DNA of 64,000 nt, taken from assembly GCA_016235345.1 (NCBI GenBank), contig JACRLG010000007.1, positions 186,001 to 250,000 on the forward strand, written 5' to 3'. The stretch is from Deltaproteobacteria bacterium (GTDB lineage: Bacteria > Desulfobacterota > Desulfobacteria > Desulfobacterales > Desulfatibacillaceae). The number at the start of each line of letters is the position of its first letter. Position 1 is the first letter of the stretch. A program made the position numbers and the translations under genes. The notes below the pieces were generated by a model. That model ran no database searches, was not told the DNA's origin, and saw only the letters and a program-made list of their open reading frames with translations. This document shows positions 1 to 8,540 of the stretch, piece after piece.

Positions 1-884
1 GTCCAGTAGAATCCGTCCTCGTAGCGGCTGCCCCTTATCCATGAGAATATCAGCTCTGCCTCCTCGTGGCGGCCTGCGGCGGTGAGGGCCAGGACCAGCT
101 CCGAGCTTTCGGCCATGGTGACCCAGGGACGGTCGGAAACGCAGCGCGATCCCCAGTTGGGCACCACGAAGGCGTCCCAGTGGCCGTCGAAGCGGTCGTG
201 GGCCTCGGCTCCCGTGACCGCGCCGCAGAGGATGGGGTAATACCAGTCCATGGAGTAGCGGCTCTTGGTTTCATCGAAGAGGTGCGCCCTGTGCCTTATT
301 GCCTTCCCCAGCTTCCTTAGCGCGAACTCCCACTGGGGACGGGTCTTTTTAAGGCGGGCCGCGATGGCCAGGGCGCAGCGGATGGATAGATATATGGAGG
401 ACGAACCCGTCAGAAGCGCCACCTTGTCCACCACGCCCTTTTCGTCCATGCTCCAGTAAATCTGGCCGTCCGGGGCCTGGAGGCTCACGGCGAAATCCAC
501 CGCCCGGCTCACGCAGGGCCACATACGCTCCAGAAAGGATTGGTCGCCCGTTACCAGGAAGTGATGGAAAACCCCCACCGCCACGTAGGCCGTCATGTTG
601 GCGTCCTTGCGGCGGTCGTCCGGCTGGCCGTCCTTGAAGGAGGCCCAGAAAGCGCCGTCTTCGAGCTGGATGTCGCAGAGCCATCCGTAGGCATGCCGGG
701 CCTCGCGGTCAAAGCCCGCCACGGAAAGCCCCATGGCGCTTTCCACGTGGTCCCAGGGGTCTGTCTTACCGCCCTCGGACCAGGGGATTTCCCCGCTTGG
801 GCGCTGGATGCTCAGTATTGCGCGGGCCATTTGCTCCACCTCGATGGTCTCGAAGCGGGGGGTTGGGTCGGGTTTATGTTTCAT
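1..884 (-). CDS. Prenyltransferase-like alpha/alpha-toroid protein (partial, C-terminus outside window)
   Basis: An open frame starts at an ATG (882-884) and runs 294 codons to the window edge without a stop, so the C-terminus is missing. The protein carries Trp/Asp-rich stretches typical of (alpha/alpha)6-barrel proteins: IQRPSGEIPW near residue 26, TDPWDHVESAMGL at about 41-53, then NMTAYVAVGVFHHFL and WYYPILCGAV. Similar proteins, often annotated as prenyltransferase or squalene-cyclase-like, sit beside methyltransferases and glycosyltransferases in cell-envelope glycolipid loci. The start overlaps the end of the upstream methyltransferase by 11 nt, which implies translational coupling. 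No signal peptide is visible, so it is probably cytoplasmic. The fold assignment is moderate; the substrate is unknown. Confidence 0.6.
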   Translation of the reverse strand, partial: MKHKPDPTPRFETIEVEQMARAILSIQRPSGEIPWSEGGKTDPWDHVESAMGLSVAGFDREARHAYGWLCDIQLEDGAFWASFKDGQPDDRRKDANMTAYVAVGVFHHFLVTGDQSFLERMWPCVSRAVDFAVSLQAPDGQIYWSMDEKGVVDKVALLTGSSSIYLSIRCALAIAARLKKTRPQWEFALRKLGKAIRHRAHLFDETKSRYSMDWYYPILCGAVTGAEAHDRFDGHWDAFVVPNWGSRCVSDRPWVTMAESSELVLALTAAGRHEEAELIFSWIRGSRYEDGFYW

Positions 885-1671
885 GTCCGTTTTTTTTCCT
901 TAGGTACAGGACCATGCTTTTTGCCGCAACAGGGGCAAGGAGTTTTTCCGTGAATACGAGAAAAGGCGGCTGCCTTATGGTGTACCAGTCCAAAAACTTT
1001 CGGTATTGTTGTGTTAAGCGCGAAAAAGCTGCGTCTCGCCCGGAAAGGCAGCAGAGCCACCAGTAGGGCGTGTGCAGGCCGTGGGCGAGCGTGAGCCTTT
1101 CAAGCCGGAAACCCGCGTCCCCGCAGAGCCTTAAAAGATCGCGCTTGCGGTATATCCTTATGTGTCCCTCGGAAAGGGCCTCGTAGCCGCCGGGAAAAAG
1201 TTTGAAGCAGACCCTTTCGGGAAAACTTCTCGGAACCGACAGGGCCAGTATCCCTCCGGGCGCGAGAACCCGGAAAAATTCCGAAAGGGCCTTTTTATCG
1301 TCCGGCACGTGCTCCAGAACCTCGGAGCAGATGACTGCGTCGAAGCTGTTATCACGAAAGGGCAGGGCGCAGGCGTCGGCCCTCACCAGATGGGCGCTCC
1401 CCTTGCCGTGTATGCCCTGGTTGATCATTGAAAAGAGCATGTACCGGGCGCAGCGCAGGCGGTACTCGTCCATGTCCGTGGCCACCAGAAACACCCGGTC
1501 GTAATGGAAGGCCTCCCAGCTGTGCCGTCCGAAACCGCAGCCCACGTCCAGAACCCGCGAGCCCGGTTTCAGGTTCAATCGTTTGATGTCTATGGTCAGC
1601 AAGTTCAAATCCGCGTGAAAATTCAACCCGTCAAGAACCCCTAACAGTCCGGGCCCGCCAATGGCGGCCAT
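874..1671 (-). CDS. Class I SAM-dependent methyltransferase
   Basis: A 265-residue methyltransferase with a clear Rossmann motif I (VLDVGCGFGRH, about residues 40-50), an acidic end of strand 2 (LVATDMDEY), the motif II/III segment CSEVLEHVPDDKKAL and the post-motif LAPGGILALSVP. This is the Methyltransf_11/UbiE-type layout that usually acts on small molecules or lipids. The C-terminal 80 residues are basic and aromatic and may bind the substrate. It overlaps the toroid-protein start by 11 nt, so the two form an operon and probably a shared envelope-glycolipid or polysaccharide pathway (inferred). The start at 1671 is the first in-frame ATG; a shorter start before the core is possible. The substrate cannot be told from sequence. 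Confidence 0.8.
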   Translation of the reverse strand: MAAIGGPGLLGVLDGLNFHADLNLLTIDIKRLNLKPGSRVLDVGCGFGRHSWEAFHYDRVFLVATDMDEYRLRCARYMLFSMINQGIHGKGSAHLVRADACALPFRDNSFDAVICSEVLEHVPDDKKALSEFFRVLAPGGILALSVPRSFPERVCFKLFPGGYEALSEGHIRIYRKRDLLRLCGDAGFRLERLTLAHGLHTPYWWLCCLSGRDAAFSRLTQQYRKFLDWYTIRQPPFLVFTEKLLAPVAAKSMVLYLRKKNGHET

Positions 1672-1783
1672 ATCAGGGCTGAAAGAGCGCCTGAACCGCG
1701 ACTCATATCATGACGCAATGCATTAGTAAAGCCGGTGACGGGCAAATTCAACCGGCATTGATTCACAGGCGTTCATAATTGTG

Positions 1784-1812
1784 TTGACAGATGCCGATGG
1801 TTCTGTCTTAAT
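1784..1812 (+). promoter_or_regulatory. Sigma70-type promoter of the DEAD-box helicase
   Basis: A perfect -35 box TTGACA (1784-1789) is followed after 17 bp by CTTAAT (1807-1812, four of six -10 consensus positions). Initiation would fall near 1819, giving a leader of about 94 nt before the helicase ATG at 1913. The spacing and -35 match are direct observations; activity is inferred. Confidence 0.55.
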
Positions 1813-1854
1813 AGCCCCGGTGGAATCGTTCTTGGAAGAAAACGAGTTAATCGT

Positions 1855-1885
1855 AGGCTCCGGAATTTTTTCGGAGCCTTTTTTT
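1855..1885 (+). terminator. Intrinsic terminator/attenuator inside the helicase leader
   Basis: An 8-bp perfect stem (AGGCTCCG 1855-1862 with CGGAGCCT 1872-1879), a 9-nt loop and a run of seven T (1879-1885) make a textbook Rho-independent terminator. It lies between the promoter at 1784-1812 and the helicase start codon at 1913, on the same strand, and no gene ends just upstream. It therefore most likely attenuates helicase transcription instead of ending another transcript. A helicase that unwinds its own leader, or cold-dependent read-through, would be natural models, but both are inference. Confidence 0.6.
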
Positions 1886-1912
1886 ATTGCACAACGAGGA
1901 ATAAAGCACTTC

Positions 1913-3316
1913 ATGGATTTTAAGGATTTCAATCTCAACCCCGCCATTGCCGCCGGTATCGCGGCAGCCGGTTACAAAACCCCAACACCGATACAGTCGG
2001 AGGCCATCCCCACAGTAATGTCGGGCCTTGACCTCATGGGCCTCGCCCAAACGGGTACGGGCAAGACCGCCGCCTTCGTGCTTCCCATATTGCACGCCCT
2101 GATGCAGGGCAGCCGCAACCGGCCCAGGGCCCTCATCATTTCCCCCACCAGGGAACTTGCCGAGCAGACCCATCAGGCCATCGAAGTACTTGGAAGAAAT
2201 ACCCGCCTTCACTCCGTGACGGTTTACGGAGGAGTCAGCATCAACACCCAGATCACCAAGCTAAGGCGCGGACCCGAAATCATCGTGGCCTGCCCCGGAC
2301 GACTCCTGGACCATGTGGGCCGCCGCACGGTGGACCTTTCGAACGTGGATTTCCTGGTCATCGACGAGGCCGACCAGATGTTTGACATGGGCTTTCTGCC
2401 CGACATAAGGCGGATTCTGCAGCAGGTGCCCAAGAAGCGCCAGACCATGCTTTTTTCGGCCACCATGTCCCCGGAGATCAAGCGCCTTGCCCAGGATGTT
2501 CTCGTTAAGCCGGTAACGGTCAAGGTGGGCGACACGGCCCCTGCGGATACCGTAAGCCACGCCCGTTACCCGGTCAGCCCGAACCGGAAAACCCCCCTTC
2601 TCCTGGAGCTTCTGCGCCATTCGGACATGGGCTCGGTTCTGGTGTTCACCCGCACCAAGCATCGCGCCAAGCGCCTTGGTGAAGCCCTGGCAAGGGCAGG
2701 GCACAGGTCCACCTCCATTCAGGGGAATCTTTCCCAGTCCCAGCGCCAGGTTGCAATGGACGGCTTCCGTTCGGGCAGGTACCGCATTCTGGTGGCCACC
2801 GACATCGCGGCCAGGGGCATAGACGTGAACGGCATAAGCCACGTCATCAATTACGACATCCCGGCCACCCCGGAAGCCTACATACACCGCATAGGCCGCA
2901 CCGGCAGGGCAACCTGCACCGGCGACGCCTTCACCCTGGTCACCTCCGAGGACGCCTCGATGGTGAGGGCCATTTCAAAGATTCTGGACTACCAGATAGA
3001 GCGCCGCACCCTGCCCGGTTTCGACTACAAGGCCTCCGTGCGTGATGACGACGTGCCGCCCATCCCGCAGGCGCGCAAGCCCTACAGCCCCTCGTCCCGG
3101 AAACCCGCTTTTGCGGCGTCCGAACGCGCGTTCCAGCCAAGGGCCGAGCACGTGTTCCAGCAGAAGTCGGAGCGCCCGTCCCAGCCGAGGGCGGAGAACG
3201 CTTTCCAACCCAGGGCCGAGCGTCCTTCCCAGCAGAATCGCTTCTCAGCCGGAGAGCCGGGACGCCGGAAACCCGTTCGCCAGCATGCGGGGCGGGACTT
3301 CATGCAGAAATATTGA
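1913..3316 (+). CDS. DEAD-box ATP-dependent RNA helicase (RhlE/CsdA type)
   Basis: A 467-residue helicase for RNA remodelling in ribosome assembly or mRNA decay. Motifs appear in order: Q motif (FNLNPAIAAGI...TPIQ), Walker A AQTGTGKT, PTRELAEQ, VACPGRLLDH, DEAD box as VIDEADQM, SAT (LFSATMS), VLVFTRTKHRAK, VATDIAARGIDV and HRIGRTGR. The start is the ATG at 1913, 12 nt after a GAGGA ribosome site and just before the Q motif; an upstream in-frame GTG at 1781 overlaps the promoter -35 and is rejected. The C-terminal tail (about residue 385 onward) is basic and Gln/Pro/Arg-rich with imperfect repeats of the type FQPRAER, an RNA-binding tail typical of RhlE-like proteins. A leader attenuator precedes it and a strong terminator follows. 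Confidence 0.95.
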   Translation: MDFKDFNLNPAIAAGIAAAGYKTPTPIQSEAIPTVMSGLDLMGLAQTGTGKTAAFVLPILHALMQGSRNRPRALIISPTRELAEQTHQAIEVLGRNTRLHSVTVYGGVSINTQITKLRRGPEIIVACPGRLLDHVGRRTVDLSNVDFLVIDEADQMFDMGFLPDIRRILQQVPKKRQTMLFSATMSPEIKRLAQDVLVKPVTVKVGDTAPADTVSHARYPVSPNRKTPLLLELLRHSDMGSVLVFTRTKHRAKRLGEALARAGHRSTSIQGNLSQSQRQVAMDGFRSGRYRILVATDIAARGIDVNGISHVINYDIPATPEAYIHRIGRTGRATCTGDAFTLVTSEDASMVRAISKILDYQIERRTLPGFDYKASVRDDDVPPIPQARKPYSPSSRKPAFAASERAFQPRAEHVFQQKSERPSQPRAENAFQPRAERPSQQNRFSAGEPGRRKPVRQHAGRDFMQKY

Positions 3317-3344
3317 TGGCTTGACGGCACTTGATGTCACTATG

Positions 3345-3382
3345 GCGGGAGCAGGCGAAATGGCGTGCTCCCGCTTTTTTTT
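3345..3382 (+). terminator. Rho-independent terminator after the helicase
   Basis: Stem GCGGGAGCA (3345-3353) pairs with TGCTCCCGC (3366-3374) and is followed by eight T (3375-3382), 28 nt after the helicase stop. The rest of the gap to the next gene (3383-3615) shows no gene; a weak promoter candidate TTGACG (3560-3565), 18 bp, TATCAA (3584-3589) precedes the ligase. Confidence 0.85.
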
Positions 3383-3615
3383 CGTGCGGTGTCGCCGGAA
3401 ACCCGGCAAGGCGCTCCCATAGATTTTTTCAATCGGCCCGGCTTGTTCCATATGGCCAGCCTGTCCTGTTGCCTGGCCTTTTTCTCGCCTGCGAATTTCA
3501 GGAATTGCGGTTTTTGCCACAGCCGCCGTACAAGAATTGATCGTCCGGTTTATTTGTCTTTGACGCACCTTCCGTTTCCGTGCTATCAAAAATTTTTGAT
3601 CAGGAGGAAGGTGTT

Positions 3616-5199
3616 ATGGGGATCATTTCCAATGCAGTTCTTGTGGGGGACGTTCTGGGGGACGCGGCTCAAAGCTCGCCCGACGCCACCGCTTATATTC
3701 ATAATGGCCGGGAAATCCGTTTCAGAGAGATGGACCTGGCGTCCGATCGTGTGGCCACAGCCCTTTTGAAGCTCGGAGTGGAAAGGGGCGACAGGGTGGC
3801 GGTGCTGGCCTTAAACCAGCCGGAATGGCTGATGGTCTATTTCGGCGCAGCCAAAATCGGCGCGGTGACGGTGGGGCTTTCGGTGCGCTACAGGCCCACC
3901 GAGCTGACCAAGCTTCTTGAGCAGTGCCGGGCCAAGGTCGTGGTGAGCCTGGACCGGTACGATCACACCAATTACATCGAATTTTTCGATTCCATTTCCG
4001 ATTCGCTTCCCAGAAAGCCCCTGCTTTTTTTCATCAACCCGCCGAAAAGCGAGGCGCGCAGATCCTTCGACGTTCTTCTGGGGCACGAAGTCGAACCGGC
4101 CCTCTTGGCTGCCGCCAAAGACAACCTGGAGCCGGACGACGATCTTTTGCTTTGCTTCACTTCCGGCACAACAGGCGTTCCCAAGGGGGCGGTGCTCACC
4201 CACAGGAGCCACCTCGCTTCGGCCCGTTCCCAGGCCCGTCACATGCGCATTGGGGAAAGGGACCGGATCATGACCCTTGCCCCCTTGAATCACGTGGGCG
4301 GAATCACCATCAGCGTAATGGTGGCGCTTCTTGGAAGGGCCTCGTGCATGCTGCTTCCGAGATTCACCCCGGAGGACGCCATCCGCGAGGCTTCAATCTG
4401 GAAGCCCACGGTGTTTTTCGGCTTTCCCACCATGCACATCATGCTTTTCCTGCACGAGCAGTTCGCTGGCCTGGACACCAGGAGCTTCCGGGTGGTGGTG
4501 ACGGGCGGCTCTGCGGCCACGCTCGATCTTGTGCGGCGGCTCAAGGACGCCTACCAGTCGGCCACCATAATGAACCTCTACGGCCTTACCGAAACCTGCG
4601 GCGCAGCGGTCATGAGCCCCTGGAACTGCGACATGGTGACCATCTCGCGCACCGTGGGAAAGCCCCTGGAGGGTTTTTCCGTAAAGGTGATCGATTTTGC
4701 CGACAACCCGGTATCTACGGGCGAAATAGGCGAGATATGCATAAAGGGCCCCGCCGTGGTGGCTGGTTATTTCAGAAGGCCGGAAGAGTCACGCGCTACC
4801 TTTGACCAGGACGGCTGGCTAAGAACAGGTGACATGGGATACCTGGACGAGGAGGGCTTCATCGTTCTTCTGGGAAGAAAAAACGAGATGTACATCCAGG
4901 AGGGCTTCAACGTCTATCCCGTCGAGGTGGAGGACTGCCTTGCCAGCCACCCCAAGGTGGAGATGGCGGCGGGCATCGGCATCCCCGACCCGGTTCTGGG
5001 CGAGGTGGGCCGCTACTACGTCGTTCCCAAGCCCGGCGAGGATATCGACGAGGACGAGCTTTGGGACCAGTGCGTGATGCACCTTGCCGACTTCAAGAGG
5101 CCCAAGCAGATAGTCATCCGCCAGGAGCTTCCCTTCACGGCCACCGGCAAGATCAACAAGTCCATTCTTCGCAAGGAATTCGAGGAAAACGGCAAGTAA
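3616..5199 (+). CDS. AMP-forming acyl-CoA synthetase
   Basis: A 527-residue member of the ANL superfamily that activates a carboxylic acid to its CoA thioester by way of an acyl-adenylate. The P-loop-like motif FTSGTTGVPKGA lies near residues 181-192, the adenylate-contacting motif is NLYGLTETCG, followed by the hinge TGDMGYLDEEGF and the C-terminal catalytic lysine segment TATGKINKSILRK. The start is the ATG at 3616, seven nt after an AGGAGGAAGG ribosome site; an in-frame ATG at 3580 lacks one. It stands alone between terminators. Chain-length specificity cannot be read with certainty; medium/long-chain or aryl acids are plausible given the lifestyle. Confidence 0.9.
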   Translation: MGIISNAVLVGDVLGDAAQSSPDATAYIHNGREIRFREMDLASDRVATALLKLGVERGDRVAVLALNQPEWLMVYFGAAKIGAVTVGLSVRYRPTELTKLLEQCRAKVVVSLDRYDHTNYIEFFDSISDSLPRKPLLFFINPPKSEARRSFDVLLGHEVEPALLAAAKDNLEPDDDLLLCFTSGTTGVPKGAVLTHRSHLASARSQARHMRIGERDRIMTLAPLNHVGGITISVMVALLGRASCMLLPRFTPEDAIREASIWKPTVFFGFPTMHIMLFLHEQFAGLDTRSFRVVVTGGSAATLDLVRRLKDAYQSATIMNLYGLTETCGAAVMSPWNCDMVTISRTVGKPLEGFSVKVIDFADNPVSTGEIGEICIKGPAVVAGYFRRPEESRATFDQDGWLRTGDMGYLDEEGFIVLLGRKNEMYIQEGFNVYPVEVEDCLASHPKVEMAAGIGIPDPVLGEVGRYYVVPKPGEDIDEDELWDQCVMHLADFKRPKQIVIRQELPFTATGKINKSILRKEFEENGK

Positions 5200-5229
5200 G
5201 CCGGAAGCCGGAAATTTTCGATTTTACTG

Positions 5230-5270
5230 CCGGGCCGGGGGAAGCGCCATTCCTCCGGCCCGGTTTGTTT
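5230..5270 (+). terminator. Rho-independent terminator after the acyl-CoA synthetase
   Basis: CCGGGCCGG (5230-5238) pairs with CCGGCCCGG (5255-5263), extended by GGGAA/TTCCT next to the loop, and is followed by TTTGTTT. It lies in the converging gap before the minus-strand methyltransferase end. Confidence 0.75.
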
Positions 5271-5273
5271 CGA

Positions 5274-6509
5274 TCAGAACCGGACCTCCCTCAGGTTTCG
5301 TTCCGGTATGCGCCCGAAAATCACCGCAACCTTAAGCCCCCCGTGGAACACATGCTTTACGGAAAGGCCGTGGGTCCAGGGCATCTTGGCCAGAATATCC
5401 TCGTGGGGCGTGATGATGCCAAGCCCGAAACCGGCCCACAACTTCCCAAGCCGCTCCCCTGCCTCGGCGAGAAATGTTCGCGCCGATTCAACCGTGCCCA
5501 TGCGTTTTCCGTAGGGCGGGTTCAGCACCACCACGCCCTTTTCATCCGTAAACCTTCGGGGGTCGAGGGACAGAAAATCCGCCCGGCCCACGAAAACCGC
5601 GTCATCAAGGCCAAGGCCGGAAAGACGCCTGGAAAGGGATTCCAGGACCTTTTGGTCCCTGTCCGTGGAGATGATCTGAGGCGCTTCAAAGGTTGTGGAT
5701 TGTTCCAGGCGGGTTTTTTTGATGTGATCGAAGGTGGAGGCGGAAAAGGCGGGCCATCTTGAAAACGCGAAATTCCGGTTCATGCCGCAGGGCATGTTTT
5801 TGGCGATAAAGGCCGCCTCTGTGGCGAAATTGCCAGATCCGCAAAGAGGGTCGAACAGGGGCATGGATCCGTCGTAGCCCGCAAGGCGCAGAATGGCCGC
5901 AGCAAGGGTTTCACGCAGGGGGGCGCGACCGGAAAGCGAGTGATATCCGCGCCTGTGCAGAAGCTCGCCGGATGAATCAAGGGAAACAGTGAACCGGTCC
6001 TCGTAGACCCGCGCAAAAACCGCCTGAACCGGAGCATCGGAAGTTTGCCCGCTTTCGTCCGAATCGATTTCGGCATCTTCGGCCATCACCACCATAAGGC
6101 CCGCCATGCGCTCGGAAATGGCCCCGTAGATGCGTTGGGCAACGGCGTCCTTGTGGTAGAGCCTCGATGAATGGGAACTCACCTTGAAGGAAACCTGACC
6201 ATCGGCAGGCAGGTAAAGTTCCCAGGGGATTTCGGCGATTTTTTTTTCAAGGCGGGGAAAGTCGCGGGCCTCGAAGGAATCGATCCGCATCAGAATTCGG
6301 CTTGCCGTGGAAAGGCAGAGGTTGGCGGTATAGAGATCAGGGAGCTTTCCCGAAAAAACAACCCCGCCGGGCACTGCCTTGGGCCTGACGTCGTCAAGCC
6401 CAAGGCAGCGGATTTCGGCCTCGCACACGTCTTCAAGGCCCGGAGTCGTCACCGCGAAAAATTCATGCGTCCGGGCCTTTACGTGGCGCTTCACCCTCTT
6501 GTCGAGCAT
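5274..6509 (-). CDS. THUMP-domain 23S rRNA guanine-N2 methyltransferase (RlmL-like)
   Basis: A 411-residue protein with an N-terminal THUMP/ferredoxin-like region (about 1-160, beginning EFFAVTTPGLEDVCEAEI) and a C-terminal SAM methyltransferase domain. Key motifs are PLCGSGNFATEAAFIA (SAM site) and VVLNPPYGKRMG, the NPPY catalytic signature of N-methyltransferases on guanine or adenine. This matches the RlmL/YpsC family that makes m2G in 23S rRNA, without the second RlmK domain. It starts 7 nt after etfA, so it is co-transcribed with etfBA although functionally unrelated. Confidence 0.85.
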   Translation of the reverse strand: MLDKRVKRHVKARTHEFFAVTTPGLEDVCEAEIRCLGLDDVRPKAVPGGVVFSGKLPDLYTANLCLSTASRILMRIDSFEARDFPRLEKKIAEIPWELYLPADGQVSFKVSSHSSRLYHKDAVAQRIYGAISERMAGLMVVMAEDAEIDSDESGQTSDAPVQAVFARVYEDRFTVSLDSSGELLHRRGYHSLSGRAPLRETLAAAILRLAGYDGSMPLFDPLCGSGNFATEAAFIAKNMPCGMNRNFAFSRWPAFSASTFDHIKKTRLEQSTTFEAPQIISTDRDQKVLESLSRRLSGLGLDDAVFVGRADFLSLDPRRFTDEKGVVVLNPPYGKRMGTVESARTFLAEAGERLGKLWAGFGLGIITPHEDILAKMPWTHGLSVKHVFHGGLKVAVIFGRIPERNLREVRF

Positions 6510-6516
6510 TCGGGAG

Positions 6517-7533
6517 TCATCCCTTCAGGGCGTTCAAGCGCTCGATTATTTTGGGCACAACCTTGGCCACGTCGCCGACGATTCCATAATCCGCAAACTT
6601 GAAGATGTCTGCGTTGGCGTCTTTGTTTATGGCGATTATGGTCTTGGCCCCGCTCATTCCGGCGGTGTGCTGAACCGTGCCGCTTATTCCGCAGGCGATG
6701 TAGAGGCTTGGGCGGATGGTTTTTCCGGTCTGGCCCACCTGGCTATCGTGGGAAATCCAGCCGGCTTCAACCGCAGGCCTTGTCCCTGCGACTTCCGCTT
6801 CCATAAGCTTCGCCATTTCGCAGACCATGTCGAAGCCTTCCCTGCTTCCGGCTCCCATGCCGATGCCCACCACCTTTTCGGCCTCCAAGAGGTTTCCGCC
6901 CTCGCTTTCGCGGAGTTTGCTTTCAAGCACCCTCACCTTGGGGGAAACGGAGGAAAGATCGACTCCGAGGTTTTTTATCTCGCCAATGCGGGCGGGGTCG
7001 GGGTCGGGAAGGGGCATGACTCCGGGGCGCACCGTGCTCATCTGGGGACGGTGATCCGGGCAGATGATGGTGGCCATGACGTTTCCGCCGAAGGCGGGCC
7101 TTGTGGACACCAGGAGCCGCTTTTCAAGGTCGACGTCCAGGTGCGTGCAGTCGGCGGTGCAGCCGCCCGTGAGCCGGAACGAGAGGGTGGGGGCCAGGTC
7201 GCGCCCCACCGGGGAGGCTCCCACCAGGAGTATCTCCGGCTTTTCGTCGAGGGCCGCTTCGGCGATGATTTTCGCGTAAAGCTCGGTGGAGTATTCCGCA
7301 AGTTTGGGGTCATCCGCCATAAGGACCCGGTCAGCGCCGCTGGCAATGGCGTCCTTAGCAAGGGCTTCGACCCCGCTTCCCAGGACCAGGGCGGTTAAGG
7401 GAACTTCCAGCTTGCCCGCCAGCTCGCGGCCTATTCCAAGAAGCTCGAAGGAAACCCGCGCAGGCTTTCCCTTGTATTGTTCGATAAAAACCCAGACGCC
7501 GCGCCAGGCGTTTACATCAACTTTCGATCCCAT
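6517..7533 (-). CDS. etfA: Electron transfer flavoprotein alpha subunit
   Basis: A 338-residue FAD-binding EtfA. The C-terminal FAD site is intact: VEAGWISHDSQVGQTGKT, then LYIACGISGTVQHTAGM and AINKDANADIFKFADYGIVGD. EtfAB takes electrons from acyl-CoA dehydrogenases and passes them to a membrane quinone reductase or, in bifurcating forms, to ferredoxin. It follows etfB by 10 nt. No extra N-terminal ferredoxin domain is present. Acyl-CoA dehydrogenases at 8541-9683 and 50687-53331 are plausible donors. Confidence 0.95.
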   Translation of the reverse strand: MGSKVDVNAWRGVWVFIEQYKGKPARVSFELLGIGRELAGKLEVPLTALVLGSGVEALAKDAIASGADRVLMADDPKLAEYSTELYAKIIAEAALDEKPEILLVGASPVGRDLAPTLSFRLTGGCTADCTHLDVDLEKRLLVSTRPAFGGNVMATIICPDHRPQMSTVRPGVMPLPDPDPARIGEIKNLGVDLSSVSPKVRVLESKLRESEGGNLLEAEKVVGIGMGAGSREGFDMVCEMAKLMEAEVAGTRPAVEAGWISHDSQVGQTGKTIRPSLYIACGISGTVQHTAGMSGAKTIIAINKDANADIFKFADYGIVGDVAKVVPKIIERLNALKG

Positions 7534-7543
7534 CGGTCATCCC

Positions 7544-8329
7544 CTAGAGATAGTAGAGTTCCTTCAATTTCGCCACCAGCTTGTCCGCCGCCTCGTCAAC
7601 GGTTCCCGCAAGAATCTCCACCTGCCCGCGCGTCACCTTGGGCGAGAAAATCTTTCGAAGCCTCGTGGGGGAACCCTTCAGGCCGCAGAACTCCTCCTCT
7701 GCGCCGATTTTTTCCGCCTTCCATACGGGGATGTCCTTTTCGCAGGCTTCCAGAACGCAGTCCATGGGGGCGACCCTTGGCTCGTTGGCCTCCTTTTCCA
7801 CGGTGATGACGGCGGGAAGGTCGGCTTCCAGAACCCTTTCCACGTCGCCCAACTTCTGCTTGATGCGGACAACAGAGCCTTCCACGTCAACTGAAAGGGC
7901 ATAGGAGAGGATGGGAAGCGAGAGGGCCTCGGCCACTTCCGGCCCCACCTGGGCGGTGTTGCCGTCCATGGCCTCGACTCCCAGAAGAACCAGGTCCGCG
8001 CCGCCGAGCTTTTTGATGGCAAGGGCCAGGGTATAGGAGGTGGCCCAGCAGTCGGCCCCGGCGAAGTTCTTGTCGGAAAGCTGCACGGCCTCGTCAGCGC
8101 CCATGCCCAGGGCTTCCCGAAGGGATTCCTCCACCTGGGGAGGCCCCATGCTGATCACCGTCACCTTGCCGCCGTGCTTTTCCTTCAGCACCAGGGCGGC
8201 TTCTATGGCGTTCTTGTCGTTCACGTTTATGATGCTGGGAAGCCCGGACCGCATGAGGTTTCCGGTCTCCGGGTCCCATTTGACTTCCTTCACGTTGGGG
8301 ACTTGTTTGATGCAGACGATGATGTTCAA
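7544..8329 (-). CDS. etfB: Electron transfer flavoprotein beta subunit
   Basis: A 261-residue EtfB beginning MNIIVCIKQVPN, with the nucleotide-binding region VEAMDGNTAQVGPEVAEAL and VEGSVVRIKQKLGDVERV. I take a TTG start (8327-8329): it sits at the family's usual N-terminus and is preceded by GGAAGG six nt away. A longer in-frame reading from 8449 would run through the REPIN repeat and is rejected. It is the first gene of etfB-etfA-rlmL. Confidence 0.93.
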   Translation of the reverse strand: MNIIVCIKQVPNVKEVKWDPETGNLMRSGLPSIINVNDKNAIEAALVLKEKHGGKVTVISMGPPQVEESLREALGMGADEAVQLSDKNFAGADCWATSYTLALAIKKLGGADLVLLGVEAMDGNTAQVGPEVAEALSLPILSYALSVDVEGSVVRIKQKLGDVERVLEADLPAVITVEKEANEPRVAPMDCVLEACEKDIPVWKAEKIGAEEEFCGLKGSPTRLRKIFSPKVTRGQVEILAGTVDEAADKLVAKLKELYYL

Positions 8330-8403
8330 CTTCCACCTTCCTTGATAACTATTGACGGGAGCGCCATAAGCCCTGAGGGCTTTTCGGGTTCGCACCAGGC
8401 AAA

Positions 8404-8508
8404 CGTAGGTTGGGTGTATCCGGGCCGAAGGCCCGGATACACCCAACAATTGCGGAATAACAAGATGTTGGGTGAACCCGCTCTTCGAGCGGAACCACCC
8501 AACCTACG
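8404..8508. repeat. REPIN-type double hairpin, copy 1
   Basis: A 105-bp element bounded by CGTAGGTTGGGTG and its complement CACCCAACCTACG. Inside are two hairpins: a perfect 18-bp stem whose inner part is ATCCGGGCC-GAA-GGCCCGGAT, and a second with CCGCTC-TTC-GAGCGG. Copy 2 lies at 58773-58881. Architecture (two inverted REP palindromes) matches RAYT-transposase-mobilised REPINs; no RAYT gene is in the window. Confidence 0.8.
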
Positions 8509-8540
8509 TTAGGATAGTTGCCGGGGTAACACAAACAAAA

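Noticed and set aside
1781-1912. N-terminal extension of the helicase from GTG 1781
   Set aside because: It overlaps the -35 box and the terminator stem, and the Q motif starts just after the ATG at 1913.
8330-8449. N-terminal extension of EtfB
   Set aside because: The extra residues are translated REPIN sequence; family N-terminus and ribosome site support the TTG at 8329.
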